Below, piece by piece: positions 1 through 7,279 of a stretch of DNA of 11,872 nt (positions are counted from its first letter, which is position 1; every line of letters begins with the position of its first letter). The notes under the pieces were generated by a model. That model was not told the origin of the DNA. It made no database searches and saw nothing but the letters and a program-made list of their open reading frames with translations. This DNA comes from CAZNER01 sp964572065 (GTDB lineage Bacteria > Patescibacteriota > Dojkabacteria > JAHIVN01), in NCBI GenBank assembly GCA_964572065.1, contig CAZNER010000059.1, forward strand, positions 1 through 11,872, written 5' to 3'. Made by a program: the position numbers and the translations under genes.

Positions 1-477
1 AGCAAGTTGTTTATCCGCAACATATTTAAGCATATGAGTATTTACTAATGTAAATTCTCTCTGATTTTTAGACAGTTTTAGAATTTGTGCATTATATCTT
101 ACTTTTGAATGGTCCTCTACTAATATATCAATTACAGCATCTTCTCCCATAAATAAATTATCAAATTCTTTTAATTGTATTTCTCTTCTTATAAAAGTTG
201 CATTACCAACGTAGCTGCATCCAGACTCATCAGAATAAGATTTAGTTAAAAATCCCTTATGTGTTTGGATTAGCGACTCTTTTATTTCATTGAAAAGATC
301 TATATTATCATAATTACCTTGATTAAAATCCGATTTTTGATATTGTAATTTAAAACGATATCCACCAGCAACTTCTTGAAAACAAAACAGGTCGATCTCT
401 CGAGATTTTGAATTTATATATCTCAATAAATTCTTTAATTTCATTCCACATTGTAAATTTAACGTTAATGCTCTCAA
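1..477 (-). CDS. Endonuclease/exonuclease/phosphatase-family protein, C-terminus beyond window
   Basis: The frame is open from 477 to the left edge, giving 159 codons of an unfinished protein. It reads like the N-terminal half of the EEP superfamily (Mg-dependent phosphodiesterases acting on nucleic acids or phospho-lipids). The visible marks are an initial strand LTLNLQCG with the conserved Asn (residue 7), DLFCFQEV with the metal-binding Glu (residue 35), GNATFIRR (91-98) and VNTHM with the Asn-Thr-His triplet (146-148). The Asp/His catalytic end (usually SDH) would lie outside the window. The start is inferred to be TTG at 477: the next ATG (444) would cut off the first conserved strand, and an in-frame TAA lies at 495-493. 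No signal peptide is seen, so it is probably cytoplasmic. Substrate cannot be told. It is divergent from the gene at 714. Confidence 0.8.
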   Translation of the reverse strand, partial: MRALTLNLQCGMKLKNLLRYINSKSREIDLFCFQEVAGGYRFKLQYQKSDFNQGNYDNIDLFNEIKESLIQTHKGFLTKSYSDESGCSYVGNATFIRREIQLKEFDNLFMGEDAVIDILVEDHSKVRYNAQILKLSKNQREFTLVNTHMLKYVADKQLA

Positions 478-507
478 ATTAATAGTATTAATTTAGATTA
501 AACCTTC

Positions 508-516
508 AATATATCA
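508..516 (-). promoter_or_regulatory. Extended -10 box for the EEP gene
   Basis: On the minus strand the bases read TGATATATT, an extended -10 (TG-A-TATATT). There are 30 bases between it and the TTG start at 477. No convincing -35 and no Shine-Dalgarno site is seen. Its form and spacing match boxes before other genes here, which supports the TTG start. Confidence 0.5.
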
Positions 517-671
517 TATATATATAAATGTATAATTTAAACATATTTTTAGATTATAGTAAACATTAATTTACATAGAATACAAAATTATTCTATTCTT
601 AATTAATTTATTTCTTTCAATACAATCCTAATTTATCTAGTTTACATTGCAATCCATTTAATCTAAATATT

Positions 672-680
672 TGATATAAT
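672..680 (+). promoter_or_regulatory. Extended -10 box for the small membrane protein gene
   Basis: The bases TGATATAAT form a perfect extended -10, with 33 bases to the ATG at 714. A start of transcription near 687 would give a leader of about 27 nt. No Shine-Dalgarno site precedes the ATG; the bases before it are an A run. The rest of the 236-base divergent spacer (478-713) is AT-rich and shows nothing else I can support. Confidence 0.6.
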
Positions 681-713
681 TAACTTAATAAAAAACATTC
701 GTTCAAAAAAAAC

Positions 714-1049
714 ATGAATAAATATAAAAAAAGATATACCAAAATCAAAAAAGCTAAATTATGGATATACCTATTTATAATTTCATCAACTATTTTAGTA
801 TCATTTCTTATTAGTAGAAATGATTTATCTCTTATAGCATTATCTTTCTCTATCTCCCTATCGGGTATTTTAGTTATGTACCTAGGTTACCTTGAATATA
901 AAGGTAAATACTCTTATACTTTCCTCCGTTACTCTCACAAGAAGATTGTAAATACTGGAAAGAAAGCACAAAAAGCTGGAATAATAAATATTTTTAAAGG
1001 ATTAGTCTTAGGAGTCGGGCTTGGTACATTAATAATAATTCTTCTTTAG
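714..1049 (+). CDS. Small three-helix membrane protein, function unknown
   Basis: This 111-residue protein is not one I recognise. It has a strongly basic N-terminus (residues 1-15, rich in Lys), a hydrophobic helix at about 15-34, a second at about 38-60, a basic Tyr/Lys loop at 61-88, and a Gly-rich third helix at about 91-111 that ends the protein. The basic start and basic loop flank the helix pair, so both probably face the cytoplasm. No enzyme motif is visible. It is alone in its direction, divergent from the EEP gene and convergent with the beta-helix gene, so context gives no function. The ATG at 714 is chosen for its fit to the extended -10 box at 672-680. Length and codon use look like a real gene rather than chance. 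Confidence 0.7.
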   Translation: MNKYKKRYTKIKKAKLWIYLFIISSTILVSFLISRNDLSLIALSFSISLSGILVMYLGYLEYKGKYSYTFLRYSHKKIVNTGKKAQKAGIINIFKGLVLGVGLGTLIIILL

Positions 1050-1116
1050 AATATTAATATTTATTTAACTAACCTAAATCCCTTGCCTTTTACTGTTACT
1101 GTAATAATTAATGAAA

Positions 1117-3456
1117 CTAAATCCTCTCATAAAAAATCCTATTCTCTTTTTTCGAATCACTTTTAATACCCAAGTCTCTAAACCTAAATAAGAATAATAT
1201 AAGCAATAAAAATCCACTTATTATGAATATTAACATCGATCTTCCACTCTCTGCTAAACCATCTGATTCATAAGTCATTCCTCCTGTGCCTGTTAGATTC
1301 GATACCTTCCAGTATCCGACATTATTAATAGTCACTGATTCAACATCCTCTGAATTAACTGATAAGAAATATCCTCCTGTACACTCAGAATTTATATCTG
1401 ATAATGAGGTCGCATTTGGACATATTAATATCGAATCTCTGCCAGATACTGCTGGTATATATATGAAAAACTCATTATCTAAACCATGGACAAAAGACTT
1501 GCCTGAATTGATATCTATTCCTGCACTAATTTCAGACCAGTCAATATTCTGATCAAATGTTACTACAACATCTGCTATTACTTCCCCTTCTTCATTTTTA
1601 ATACGAATAATTGTTTCTGTACCATAAGGGATTCCTTCTTCTAGATCATATTCTGATTCAATTGCTTCTAACTCCAATCCATCTGGAATATTCTCAATCG
1701 TATATGTATCTAGATCAAATACTGCACTTATATTTAAATTACTAGTTACATTTTCATCTATTCTCGGATTTTCAGTTGATCCATCACTCCATTCTATGAA
1801 TTTGTAACTATCATCAGGTATTGCTTCAACTAAACTACCATCTGAGCCATAATCCACTGTTTGTGAAGTACTTCCTGAAATTGAGCCGTTTTCTCCAGCT
1901 GAATAAGTAAGTGTATATTGATTAATATTGAAATTTGCAGTAACTGAAATATCCTCCGTAACACTACTATCCGTTCTCTCTGCTGTCTCAACTCCATCAC
2001 TCCACGAATTAAATGAACACCCTGTGTCTGGAACAGCTGTTACAGTAGTCCCATCTTCCCCATGAGAAACTGTCTGTGGTGTAGTTCCATCAATACTTCC
2101 ATGCTCTGAAGCAGTATACGTCAATGTGTGTTCTGCCGAAAAAGTTCCTCCATACTCATATGCACCTATATCAGTAACGCCGTTTCTACTAGATCCTCTT
2201 TGATCTTCCGTTGGAATATCTATCCTATCATTCTTTATATTATCTGGATCACCAGCATTGATAGCTATACTATCTTCGAGTAATGCAAGAGTTTGTGTTC
2301 CGTTTAGTGTTAGATTATCAGCAAGTTCACCTGCTATATTTAAATTTTCCTGATTCCCGGTAATATCGCCTGTTCCATCAAATATCATACCCTCACTATA
2401 CTCAACTATATTATATCCATATGTCTTCAAAGCACCTGACGGAGTACCATCAGTTATATAGACATCATTAGGCGACCCTCCTGCCGTATTATCAGCAATT
2501 ATACTATTTTTAAAGTTTATATCCAGACTAGAATCCAAGGAAGTATAATATATACCTCCAGCTAATCTACCGGCGGTATTATTAACTATTGTACAATTAG
2601 TTATATCTACCCAATCTCTATAATAGATATACATTACTCCTGGAAATGAATTCGTATGATTATTTGCAAATGTTGAATTCGTAATCTCTGCACTACCAAA
2701 ACGATAAGTGTATAACGCTCCAGCAGCCATATGTGAATCAGGATCACTACAAACTGCTTCATTATTAGTAAATGTTGAGTTTAGAATTTCCAAGTCAACA
2801 TTTTGATACATATAAATTCCAGCACTTCCCGCGGTAACACCATTAAAGTGATTATCATCTATAGTAGATTGATATATATATAAATAAGAATTAGTATCTG
2901 CATAAATAGCTCCTGCACCCCGAACATTTGTTGAGTTATAATAATTTGCAGTAAGTCTAACATTTGTAATAGTCAATGTCACATAACCTGCAATACTTAA
3001 TCCTCCACCACTTCCTTCTGCACTCGCAACACCATTCCTAATAGTCAAATCCTCAAACGCAATTTCTGCAAGAAATTCATTAATTGTAAAAACTGACCTA
3101 TCAGCAGTATTAGGTGATTCATGTGCTTGAATTATTGTTTCATCAGTACCTTGTCCTACAATAGTTAAATCTTTTTCAAGAATATATCCAGAAGAAATAA
3201 CATCTCCTGACTCGTCAGCATCTGTCCAAGTAAAAGTCCCTGTAAGGTTTATAGTATCTCCTGAGACTGATTCTGTATAAGCTTTATAAAATGTTTTATA
3301 TGGGCTTCCTAAAGATCCATCTCCAGTATCACTTCCGGTACTGCTATTTACATATATAGTCGAAGCTGCATTTACTTCTTTATTATATAAAAAAACACCT
3401 ATTATAATTATAATTATTACCAATAGTTTCTTAAGCAGTTTCATATACTCAAACAT
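1117..3456 (-). CDS. Secreted beta-helix surface protein with InlB-type repeats and C-terminal membrane anchor
   Basis: This 779-residue protein starts with a signal peptide (hydrophobic 11-23, likely cut after VNAA near 31). Residues 32-400 form a parallel beta-helix: repeated rungs such as ITNSTFANN, LEILNSTFTNN and ITNCTIVNNTAG. Residues 398-435 (INAGD, then DQRGSSR, then DIGAYEY) match the choice-of-anchor Q signature that closes many such helices. Two tandem repeats at about 443-510 and 513-581 (LTYTA.EHGSI / LTYSAGENGSI, each with an F..WSDG motif) resemble the divergent InlB B-repeat family. A Cys-containing domain of unknown type follows, then a helix at 740-757 with RFRDLGIK after it, a stop-transfer anchor; there is no LPXTG motif. 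It is expected outside the cell, held by the membrane, probably in adhesion or carbohydrate contact (inference). An alternative start is ATG at 3444 (MKLLKKLL), which looks more like a usual signal peptide. Confidence 0.88.
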   Translation of the reverse strand: MFEYMKLLKKLLVIIIIIIGVFLYNKEVNAASTIYVNSSTGSDTGDGSLGSPYKTFYKAYTESVSGDTINLTGTFTWTDADESGDVISSGYILEKDLTIVGQGTDETIIQAHESPNTADRSVFTINEFLAEIAFEDLTIRNGVASAEGSGGGLSIAGYVTLTITNVRLTANYYNSTNVRGAGAIYADTNSYLYIYQSTIDDNHFNGVTAGSAGIYMYQNVDLEILNSTFTNNEAVCSDPDSHMAAGALYTYRFGSAEITNSTFANNHTNSFPGVMYIYYRDWVDITNCTIVNNTAGRLAGGIYYTSLDSSLDINFKNSIIADNTAGGSPNDVYITDGTPSGALKTYGYNIVEYSEGMIFDGTGDITGNQENLNIAGELADNLTLNGTQTLALLEDSIAINAGDPDNIKNDRIDIPTEDQRGSSRNGVTDIGAYEYGGTFSAEHTLTYTASEHGSIDGTTPQTVSHGEDGTTVTAVPDTGCSFNSWSDGVETAERTDSSVTEDISVTANFNINQYTLTYSAGENGSISGSTSQTVDYGSDGSLVEAIPDDSYKFIEWSDGSTENPRIDENVTSNLNISAVFDLDTYTIENIPDGLELEAIESEYDLEEGIPYGTETIIRIKNEEGEVIADVVVTFDQNIDWSEISAGIDINSGKSFVHGLDNEFFIYIPAVSGRDSILICPNATSLSDINSECTGGYFLSVNSEDVESVTINNVGYWKVSNLTGTGGMTYESDGLAESGRSMLIFIISGFLLLILFLFRFRDLGIKSDSKKENRIFYERI

Positions 3457-3482
3457 ATAAATTTAACAGATATACCTCTTTT

Positions 3483-3491
3483 AGATTAGCA
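3483..3491 (-). promoter_or_regulatory. Weak candidate -10 for the beta-helix gene
   Basis: The minus strand reads TGCTAATCT, a TG-N followed by a poor hexamer with three matches to TATAAT. It lies 26 bases before ATG 3456 and 38 before ATG 3444. It is reported only because its place fits the other promoters of the window. A GAGG at 3475-3478 is 18 bases from the ATG, too far to be a normal ribosome binding site. Confidence 0.2.
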
Positions 3492-3582
3492 CAACCTTTT
3501 AGTCATATCAAATTAATTAAAAATTACTTACTATTTAAAAAAGGTATATTATTAATTACATGTTACTTTTTCTTTAAAATAC

Positions 3583-3591
3583 TGTTATATT
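3583..3591 (+). promoter_or_regulatory. Extended -10 box for the acidic-linker membrane protein
   Basis: The bases TGTTATATT are an extended -10 with 32 bases to the ATG at 3624, giving a leader of roughly 26 nt. The upstream TTACTT at 3563-3568 is a weak -35. The AAGGA at 3595-3599 is too far from the ATG to be a ribosome binding site. Confidence 0.5.
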
Positions 3592-3623
3592 ATTAAGGAT
3601 ATATTAATTTTTAAATCTAAATC

Positions 3624-4424
3624 ATGCAGAGTAGTACACCTTTAAAGAATAGCATTAATCAAGAAACAAATGATACAGCTGCACAACAGCCTATACAAAA
3701 ACACACTAAAGATAAAAAGAAACCACTCATTATTTTCTCAATAGTTATTGGTATTTTATTATTAATTAGTCTTACAAGTATCGGGGCTTATATGCTTGGT
3801 GAAAAACATGGTGAAACTCAAGTAAATAATAATATAGATACAGAATCTGATTTAGATGATAATGAGTCCGAAGATAATACAAGTATTGCTAATGATACCG
3901 ACGATGATAGTAATAGCGATGATAATATAAATGGCAATAATAGTGATACAATTCAAAACAATGACCTTTATGAAGGATGGCAGGAGATTGAACTAACTCA
4001 CATGGGATATAAAGCGATGATACCAGAAAGTTGGTCTTATGAAGAAACAAAGGATTCAGGAGGTCTACAATATCAAGTGATATTTATGGATAGTAATTCA
4101 AATCAATATCGAATAACGCCTTTATGCCAACTAGGCGACTGCGGATGCGAATATCAATCAAATCAGAAAACTTTATTTACTTTTAATTATTTAGATAAAT
4201 CTGATGTTAATATGTACATCGCCGAATGTTACACAGATTTAATGGCTATCGATATGTCTGAACCGGAAAGCAGATCTTTATTCTTTACAGTAGAAAATTC
4301 ATATAGCCAATATGGAGAGTTAGGCTTTGGACATAATCTTGATGATACTGAATCAAGCCTTGATGAATTAAGAGATGAATATTCAGATTTGAAAAAAATC
4401 TTGGAGTCTTTTGAAACAATTTAA
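3624..4424 (+). CDS. Membrane-anchored extracellular protein with acidic Asp/Asn/Ser linker
   Basis: This 266-residue protein has a polar N-terminal tail (1-33, Lys-rich just before the membrane), one transmembrane helix at about 34-58, a low-complexity linker of Asp, Asn, Ser and Glu at about 66-114, and a globular C-terminal part at 115-266. The globular part starts with YEGWQEIEL and MGYKAMIPESWSYEE, a pattern seen in secreted domains whose name I cannot fix (PsbP-like folds open similarly, but this is a guess). Four cysteines (168, 173, 175, 202) lie in it and could pair or bind metal. By the basic-inside rule the tail is cytoplasmic and the domain faces out. It shares a divergent promoter region with the beta-helix gene. 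Its stop codon overlaps the stop of the convergent decarboxylase gene by 4 bp. Function is unknown. Confidence 0.82.
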   Translation: MQSSTPLKNSINQETNDTAAQQPIQKHTKDKKKPLIIFSIVIGILLLISLTSIGAYMLGEKHGETQVNNNIDTESDLDDNESEDNTSIANDTDDDSNSDDNINGNNSDTIQNNDLYEGWQEIELTHMGYKAMIPESWSYEETKDSGGLQYQVIFMDSNSNQYRITPLCQLGDCGCEYQSNQKTLFTFNYLDKSDVNMYIAECYTDLMAIDMSEPESRSLFFTVENSYSQYGELGFGHNLDDTESSLDELRDEYSDLKKILESFETI

Positions 4425-5350
4425 ATAACTTTTTTAAAATATTTAATTGTTTTCTTTAATCCTTCTTCTATGCATACCTTAGGTTCCCATTTTAATTTAC
4501 TTCTAGCTAATGATATATCAGGTTTCCTCTTTTTAGGATCATCTTTTGGTAATTCCTTATATACTATTTTACTCTTACTGGATGGGATTAATCCTAAAAT
4601 CAATTCAGCAAGTTCCTTTATAGTTAATTCTTCCGGATTACCTATGTTTATGGGTCCAATATATTCAGCATCCATCATCTTAACCATACCTTCAACTAAA
4701 TCACTTACATACTGAAATGACCTTGTTTGTGAACCATCACCGTAAACAGTTATATTCTCATTTTTCAAAGCTTGTACTATAAAATTTGAAACTACTCTGC
4801 CATCATTAACTAGCATATTGGGTCCGTAAGTATTGAAAATCCTAATCACTCTAACATCCACGCCATTTTGTCTGTGATAATCGAAACATAGTGTTTCAGC
4901 ACACCTTTTGCCTTCATCATAACAAGATCTAATTCCAATTGGATTAACATTACCCCAGTAAGTCTCCTTTTGCGGGTGCTCAGATGGATCTCCATAAACC
5001 TCTGAAGTAGAAGAAAAAAGAATCTTCGCCTTTACTCTTTTTGCCATTCCAAGCATATTCATCGTACCAAGAACATTTGTTTTAATTGTTTTGATAGGAT
5101 TATGTTGATAATGTACAGGAGAGGCAGGACAAGCAAGATGATAAATCTCATCGATTTCTATTAAAATCGATTTGACAATGTCATGTCTAACAACCTCAAA
5201 CCTTTTATTCTTCATAAGCTTGTATATATTTCGCTTTTGACCGGTAAAAAAATTATCCAGACACAAAACTTCATCGCCCCTTTTTATCAAACTTTCGCAA
5301 AGATGAGAGCCTATAAAACCAGCCCCACCTGTAACCAATATAGTTCTCAT
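4421..5350 (-). CDS. UDP-glucuronate decarboxylase (UDP-xylose synthase), NAD-dependent SDR family
   Basis: This 309-residue enzyme converts UDP-glucuronate to UDP-xylose and CO2 in the cytoplasm, using bound NAD, and so feeds glycan synthesis. The sequence shows the Rossmann NAD loop TGGAGFIGSHL (about 7-17), then HLACPASP (71-78), TSEVYGDP (115-122), and a catalytic Tyr-x-x-x-Lys in CYDEGKR (Tyr144, Lys148). The HLACPASP and YDEGKR motifs are typical of this enzyme rather than of general epimerases. Family length is about 310, so the protein is full. The frame also opens at a GTG at 5380, but the ATG at 5350 is preferred: the protein then starts MRTILVTGG as homologues do, and an extended -10 box at 5381-5389 would make the GTG lie upstream of the transcript start. 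Related dTDP-glucose dehydratase-like enzymes are the alternative. Confidence 0.92.
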   Translation of the reverse strand: MRTILVTGGAGFIGSHLCESLIKRGDEVLCLDNFFTGQKRNIYKLMKNKRFEVVRHDIVKSILIEIDEIYHLACPASPVHYQHNPIKTIKTNVLGTMNMLGMAKRVKAKILFSSTSEVYGDPSEHPQKETYWGNVNPIGIRSCYDEGKRCAETLCFDYHRQNGVDVRVIRIFNTYGPNMLVNDGRVVSNFIVQALKNENITVYGDGSQTRSFQYVSDLVEGMVKMMDAEYIGPINIGNPEELTIKELAELILGLIPSSKSKIVYKELPKDDPKKRKPDISLARSKLKWEPKVCIEEGLKKTIKYFKKVI

Positions 5351-5380
5351 ATCAAGTAATAAAAAATTAAATGTAATCAC

Positions 5381-5389
5381 TTTATAACA
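5381..5389 (-). promoter_or_regulatory. Extended -10 box for the decarboxylase gene
   Basis: The minus strand reads TGTTATAAA. The gap to ATG 5350 is 30 bases, leaving a leader of about 24 nt with no Shine-Dalgarno site. It decides the start codon of the decarboxylase, since the alternative GTG at 5380 would not be in the transcript. Confidence 0.55.
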
Positions 5390-5453
5390 AAAAATATCCT
5401 TCTGTTCAAACTTATAATACTACATAATTCTTTCCTATATTTAGTAATTCTAT

Positions 5454-5459
5454 TATAAT
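5454..5459 (+). promoter_or_regulatory. Candidate -10 for the methyltransferase gene
   Basis: A perfect TATAAT lies 47 bases before the ATG at 5507, but without the TG extension and with no clear -35. Another TATAAT is at 5413-5418, so the choice is open. The spacer 5381-5506 carries the promoters of both divergent genes. Confidence 0.35.
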
Positions 5460-5506
5460 TTGAATTAAATAACTATATATTTATTATCAATCCTTTATAT
5501 ATAAAA

Positions 5507-6262
5507 ATGAATAATATGAAATACAGTGAGAACAATACGGCAAAATACTACGATAAAATATATAAAAAATGGATAAAGAAAGATTATACTGAATATGAAT
5601 GTAATCTTATTGAAAAATACCTGCCTAAAAATGGTAAATTACTTGATGTAGGTTGTGGAAGCGGTAGACATGCCAAATACTTTTATGACAAAGGATATAA
5701 AGTAGTTGGAGTAGAACCTGTTGAATACTTCGTTAACAAATTAAAATCAGAAAAACCTTCTTTAAAAATTTTCAAAGGATATTTTAATAACTTTAAAAAA
5801 AAGGAAAAATTCGATGTTATCATCTCTATGTGGAATACATTTCACCAATTGGCAATGAATGAAAAAGAGGCTTTATTTATCATAAAGAAAATAAAATCTT
5901 TATTAAAAAGAAATGGAGTAATTATTTTTAGTCTATCTCCAGGAGAAAAATTTAAAATAAAAGATTACAATTTTTCCCACGAGGAAAATATTGACGGCAA
6001 AAAGTACTGTTTAGACTGGAAAATCATAAACTCTGATAAAGATACATTAACAGTAACTTCTTTAGAGCATATAAAAGTTTATAATGAGGAAGACGAATTA
6101 ATTGATGATGTAAAAGCCCATATCAAACAAAGATATTGGAAAGAAAGGGACTTAATTAAATTCGCAAAGAAATTATCTCTAAAACTAAAAATCATTCCAC
6201 CATTTCCAAACACTCACAATAGCCACTACATATTTATAAAAGAAAAATCTAAGCAGAAATAA
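5507..6262 (+). CDS. Class I SAM-dependent methyltransferase
   Basis: This 251-residue soluble protein is a Rossmann-fold methyltransferase. Motif I is LLDVGCGSGRHA (45-56), the acidic residue ending strand 2 is in VVGVEP (Glu70), and motif IV is DVIISMWNTFHQ (103-114), followed by a strand-rich C-terminal half with LLKRNGVIIFSL (132-143). The WNTFHQ segment after motif IV is typical of small-molecule or sugar methyltransferases of the ubiE/COQ5-like type. The substrate cannot be told. Its divergent neighbour makes a nucleotide sugar, so a glycan or sugar substrate is possible (inference). Two ATGs, 5507 and 5516, begin MNN-MKYSE; the first is kept, but the second would also work. No Shine-Dalgarno site is present before either. 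Nothing in the sequence suggests damage. Confidence 0.88.
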   Translation: MNNMKYSENNTAKYYDKIYKKWIKKDYTEYECNLIEKYLPKNGKLLDVGCGSGRHAKYFYDKGYKVVGVEPVEYFVNKLKSEKPSLKIFKGYFNNFKKKEKFDVIISMWNTFHQLAMNEKEALFIIKKIKSLLKRNGVIIFSLSPGEKFKIKDYNFSHEENIDGKKYCLDWKIINSDKDTLTVTSLEHIKVYNEEDELIDDVKAHIKQRYWKERDLIKFAKKLSLKLKIIPPFPNTHNSHYIFIKEKSKQK

Positions 6263-6308
6263 ATATTACTTCAACTTAACTATCTATAGCCATGGAAATT
6301 ATATAATA

Positions 6309-6587
6309 TTAGAATTCCTTTTGTGACACCAACCTTAAAAATCCTTCATTAATCAATACTTCTGTAATGTTGGTAAATCTAATTCCTTCCTTAGTTGATT
6401 CGTAATCAACATAATCTTCACCTTTAGAAAAACATGTTCCTTTGTCATTTTCAACATCTTCACTAATTGAAGGCTTCTGATTTTGTTCATCTTTAATAAG
6501 AACAAAACTCTTGACTACTTTGTATATATACTTTTTGACTATCTTATAAATAATAAATAAACTAAAACTGGATAATTAAAATATCAC
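6309..6587 (-). pseudogene. Small gene relic A, stop at codon 4, paralogue of relic B
   Basis: A minus-strand frame is open for 88 codons (6575 to the TAA at 6309-6311) but has no usable ATG, GTG or TTG near its beginning. An in-frame GTG at 6587 lies 28 bases after a perfect extended -10 box (6616-6624), the usual spacing here. From that start codon 4 is TAA, so the gene looks broken, unless the stop is read through. The product would be about 92 residues: a hydrophobic N-terminal stretch (LSSFSLFIIYKIV), then a soluble part beginning KSFVLIKDEQNQ and ending with ITEVLINEGFLRLVSQKEF. I do not recognise the family. Reality as coding is supported by the similar translation of relic B at 7280-7505. 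It is intergenic between the methyltransferase and RRM genes. Confidence 0.6.
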
Positions 6588-6615
6588 TATTTGAATATAC
6601 AGGACATGTTTATAC

Positions 6616-6624
6616 ATTATAACA
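6616..6624 (-). promoter_or_regulatory. Extended -10 box upstream of relic A
   Basis: The minus strand reads TGTTATAAT, a perfect extended -10. The GTG of relic A follows after 28 bases. A leaderless ATG at 6607 would give only a six-residue peptide, so it is not preferred. The rest of 6626-6798, about 170 bases, is AT-rich with no other gene I can support. Confidence 0.45.
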
Positions 6625-6798
6625 TAATCAGCGTTTGGATAATAATTAATAAATTAGAATGAATCCCCACTTTATCTACCAAAGTTATCTATTTGATATC
6701 CTATTCAATAGTTCCTGTCTCCTTTTTTAAAATTTTTACTAACAACATAAGTAGTTGATATCAACAATATTCCCAATAATAGAAATAATAAAATACTA

Positions 6799-6821
6799 CT
6801 CTATAGCGATGCTATTTAGAG
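6799..6821 (-). terminator. Candidate intrinsic terminator of the RRM gene
   Basis: On the minus strand, starting four bases after the RRM stop codon, CTCTA-AA-TAGC pairs with GCTATAGAG around an ATC loop. That is a nine-pair stem with a two-base bulge. A U-rich run (TAGTATTTTATTATTT) follows. The stem is AT-rich and so weak, but the place is right. Confidence 0.5.
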
Positions 6822-6825
6822 GAAA

Positions 6826-7113
6826 CTAAGCGTTTAAAAGAATTGCTTTTGTGAAGCTTTTATCACTCAAAGACATCATAGATACCCTAATCCTTCTTCC
6901 ATTAACCTCTTTACGATCGAGAACCTGTACAGCAGTCTTTACATCAGACTCCTTCCCCATAGATATAAAAGCTTTCCCGAGTGATTCACCCGAAATACTA
7001 TTTCTTATGAGTGTAACATTTTTAACTTCTCCAATAATAGAAAAGATGGTTTCAAGTTTACGTTCAGTGGTATTCCAAGAAAGCTCGGATACACATAATT
7101 GGTAATCTTTCAT
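6826..7113 (-). CDS. Single-domain RRM RNA-binding protein
   Basis: This 95-residue protein is one RNA recognition motif with a short tail (82-95). RNP2 is at about 6-11 (LCVSEL, where LYVGNL is usual), followed by SWNTTERKLETIFSIIGEV, which is the normal helix 1. RNP1 lies at 44-52 (SLGKAFISM, where SRGFGFVEM is usual). NGRRIRVSMM (71-80) is the last strand. Bacterial proteins of this size are thought to act as small RNA chaperones in the cytoplasm. It is odd in RNP2 position 2 (Cys for an aromatic) and RNP1 position 3 (Lys for Phe); only Phe49 of the usual stacking residues remains, so RNA binding may be weaker or altered. ATG at 7113 fits the domain start. It is single, ends with TAG, and has a likely terminator right after. 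Confidence 0.9.
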   Translation of the reverse strand: MKDYQLCVSELSWNTTERKLETIFSIIGEVKNVTLIRNSISGESLGKAFISMGKESDVKTAVQVLDRKEVNGRRIRVSMMSLSDKSFTKAILLNA

Positions 7114-7215
7114 TACAATAAAAAATTATAAATATAAAATATATTAGAGGAAAAAATAACTCGCTTGAAAAATCTTTTGGATAAACAAAGAGGATATAAT
7201 TCAACTAATTTATAT

Positions 7216-7224
7216 ATTATATCA
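7216..7224 (-). promoter_or_regulatory. Extended -10 box of the RRM gene with a long leader
   Basis: The minus strand reads TGATATAAT. With a transcript start near 7209, the untranslated leader to the ATG at 7113 is about 97 nt, several times longer than the 24-28 nt leaders predicted for other genes here. No clear -35 is seen and no Shine-Dalgarno site lies before the ATG. Confidence 0.55.
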
Positions 7225-7279
7225 TATGAAAATAAATATTACTAATCATAAATACTTTGACTAGGAAATAATCTTATAA

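Noticed and set aside
1286..1552. Plus-strand frame inside the beta-helix gene.
   Set aside because: It is the complement of a clear coding region with signal peptide, repeats and anchor, and has no features of its own.
6535..6563. TTGACT, 17 bases, TAAACT on the plus strand as a promoter.
   Set aside because: The -10 is poor and no plus-strand gene follows. It lies inside relic A, whose coding strand is the other one.
6707..6799. Minus-strand frame with a hydrophobic run followed by Lys/Asn residues, like a C-terminal membrane anchor.
   Set aside because: Only about 31 codons after a stop, no start, no homologue, and it overlaps the T-rich tail of the candidate terminator. AT-rich DNA yields such hydrophobic runs by chance.
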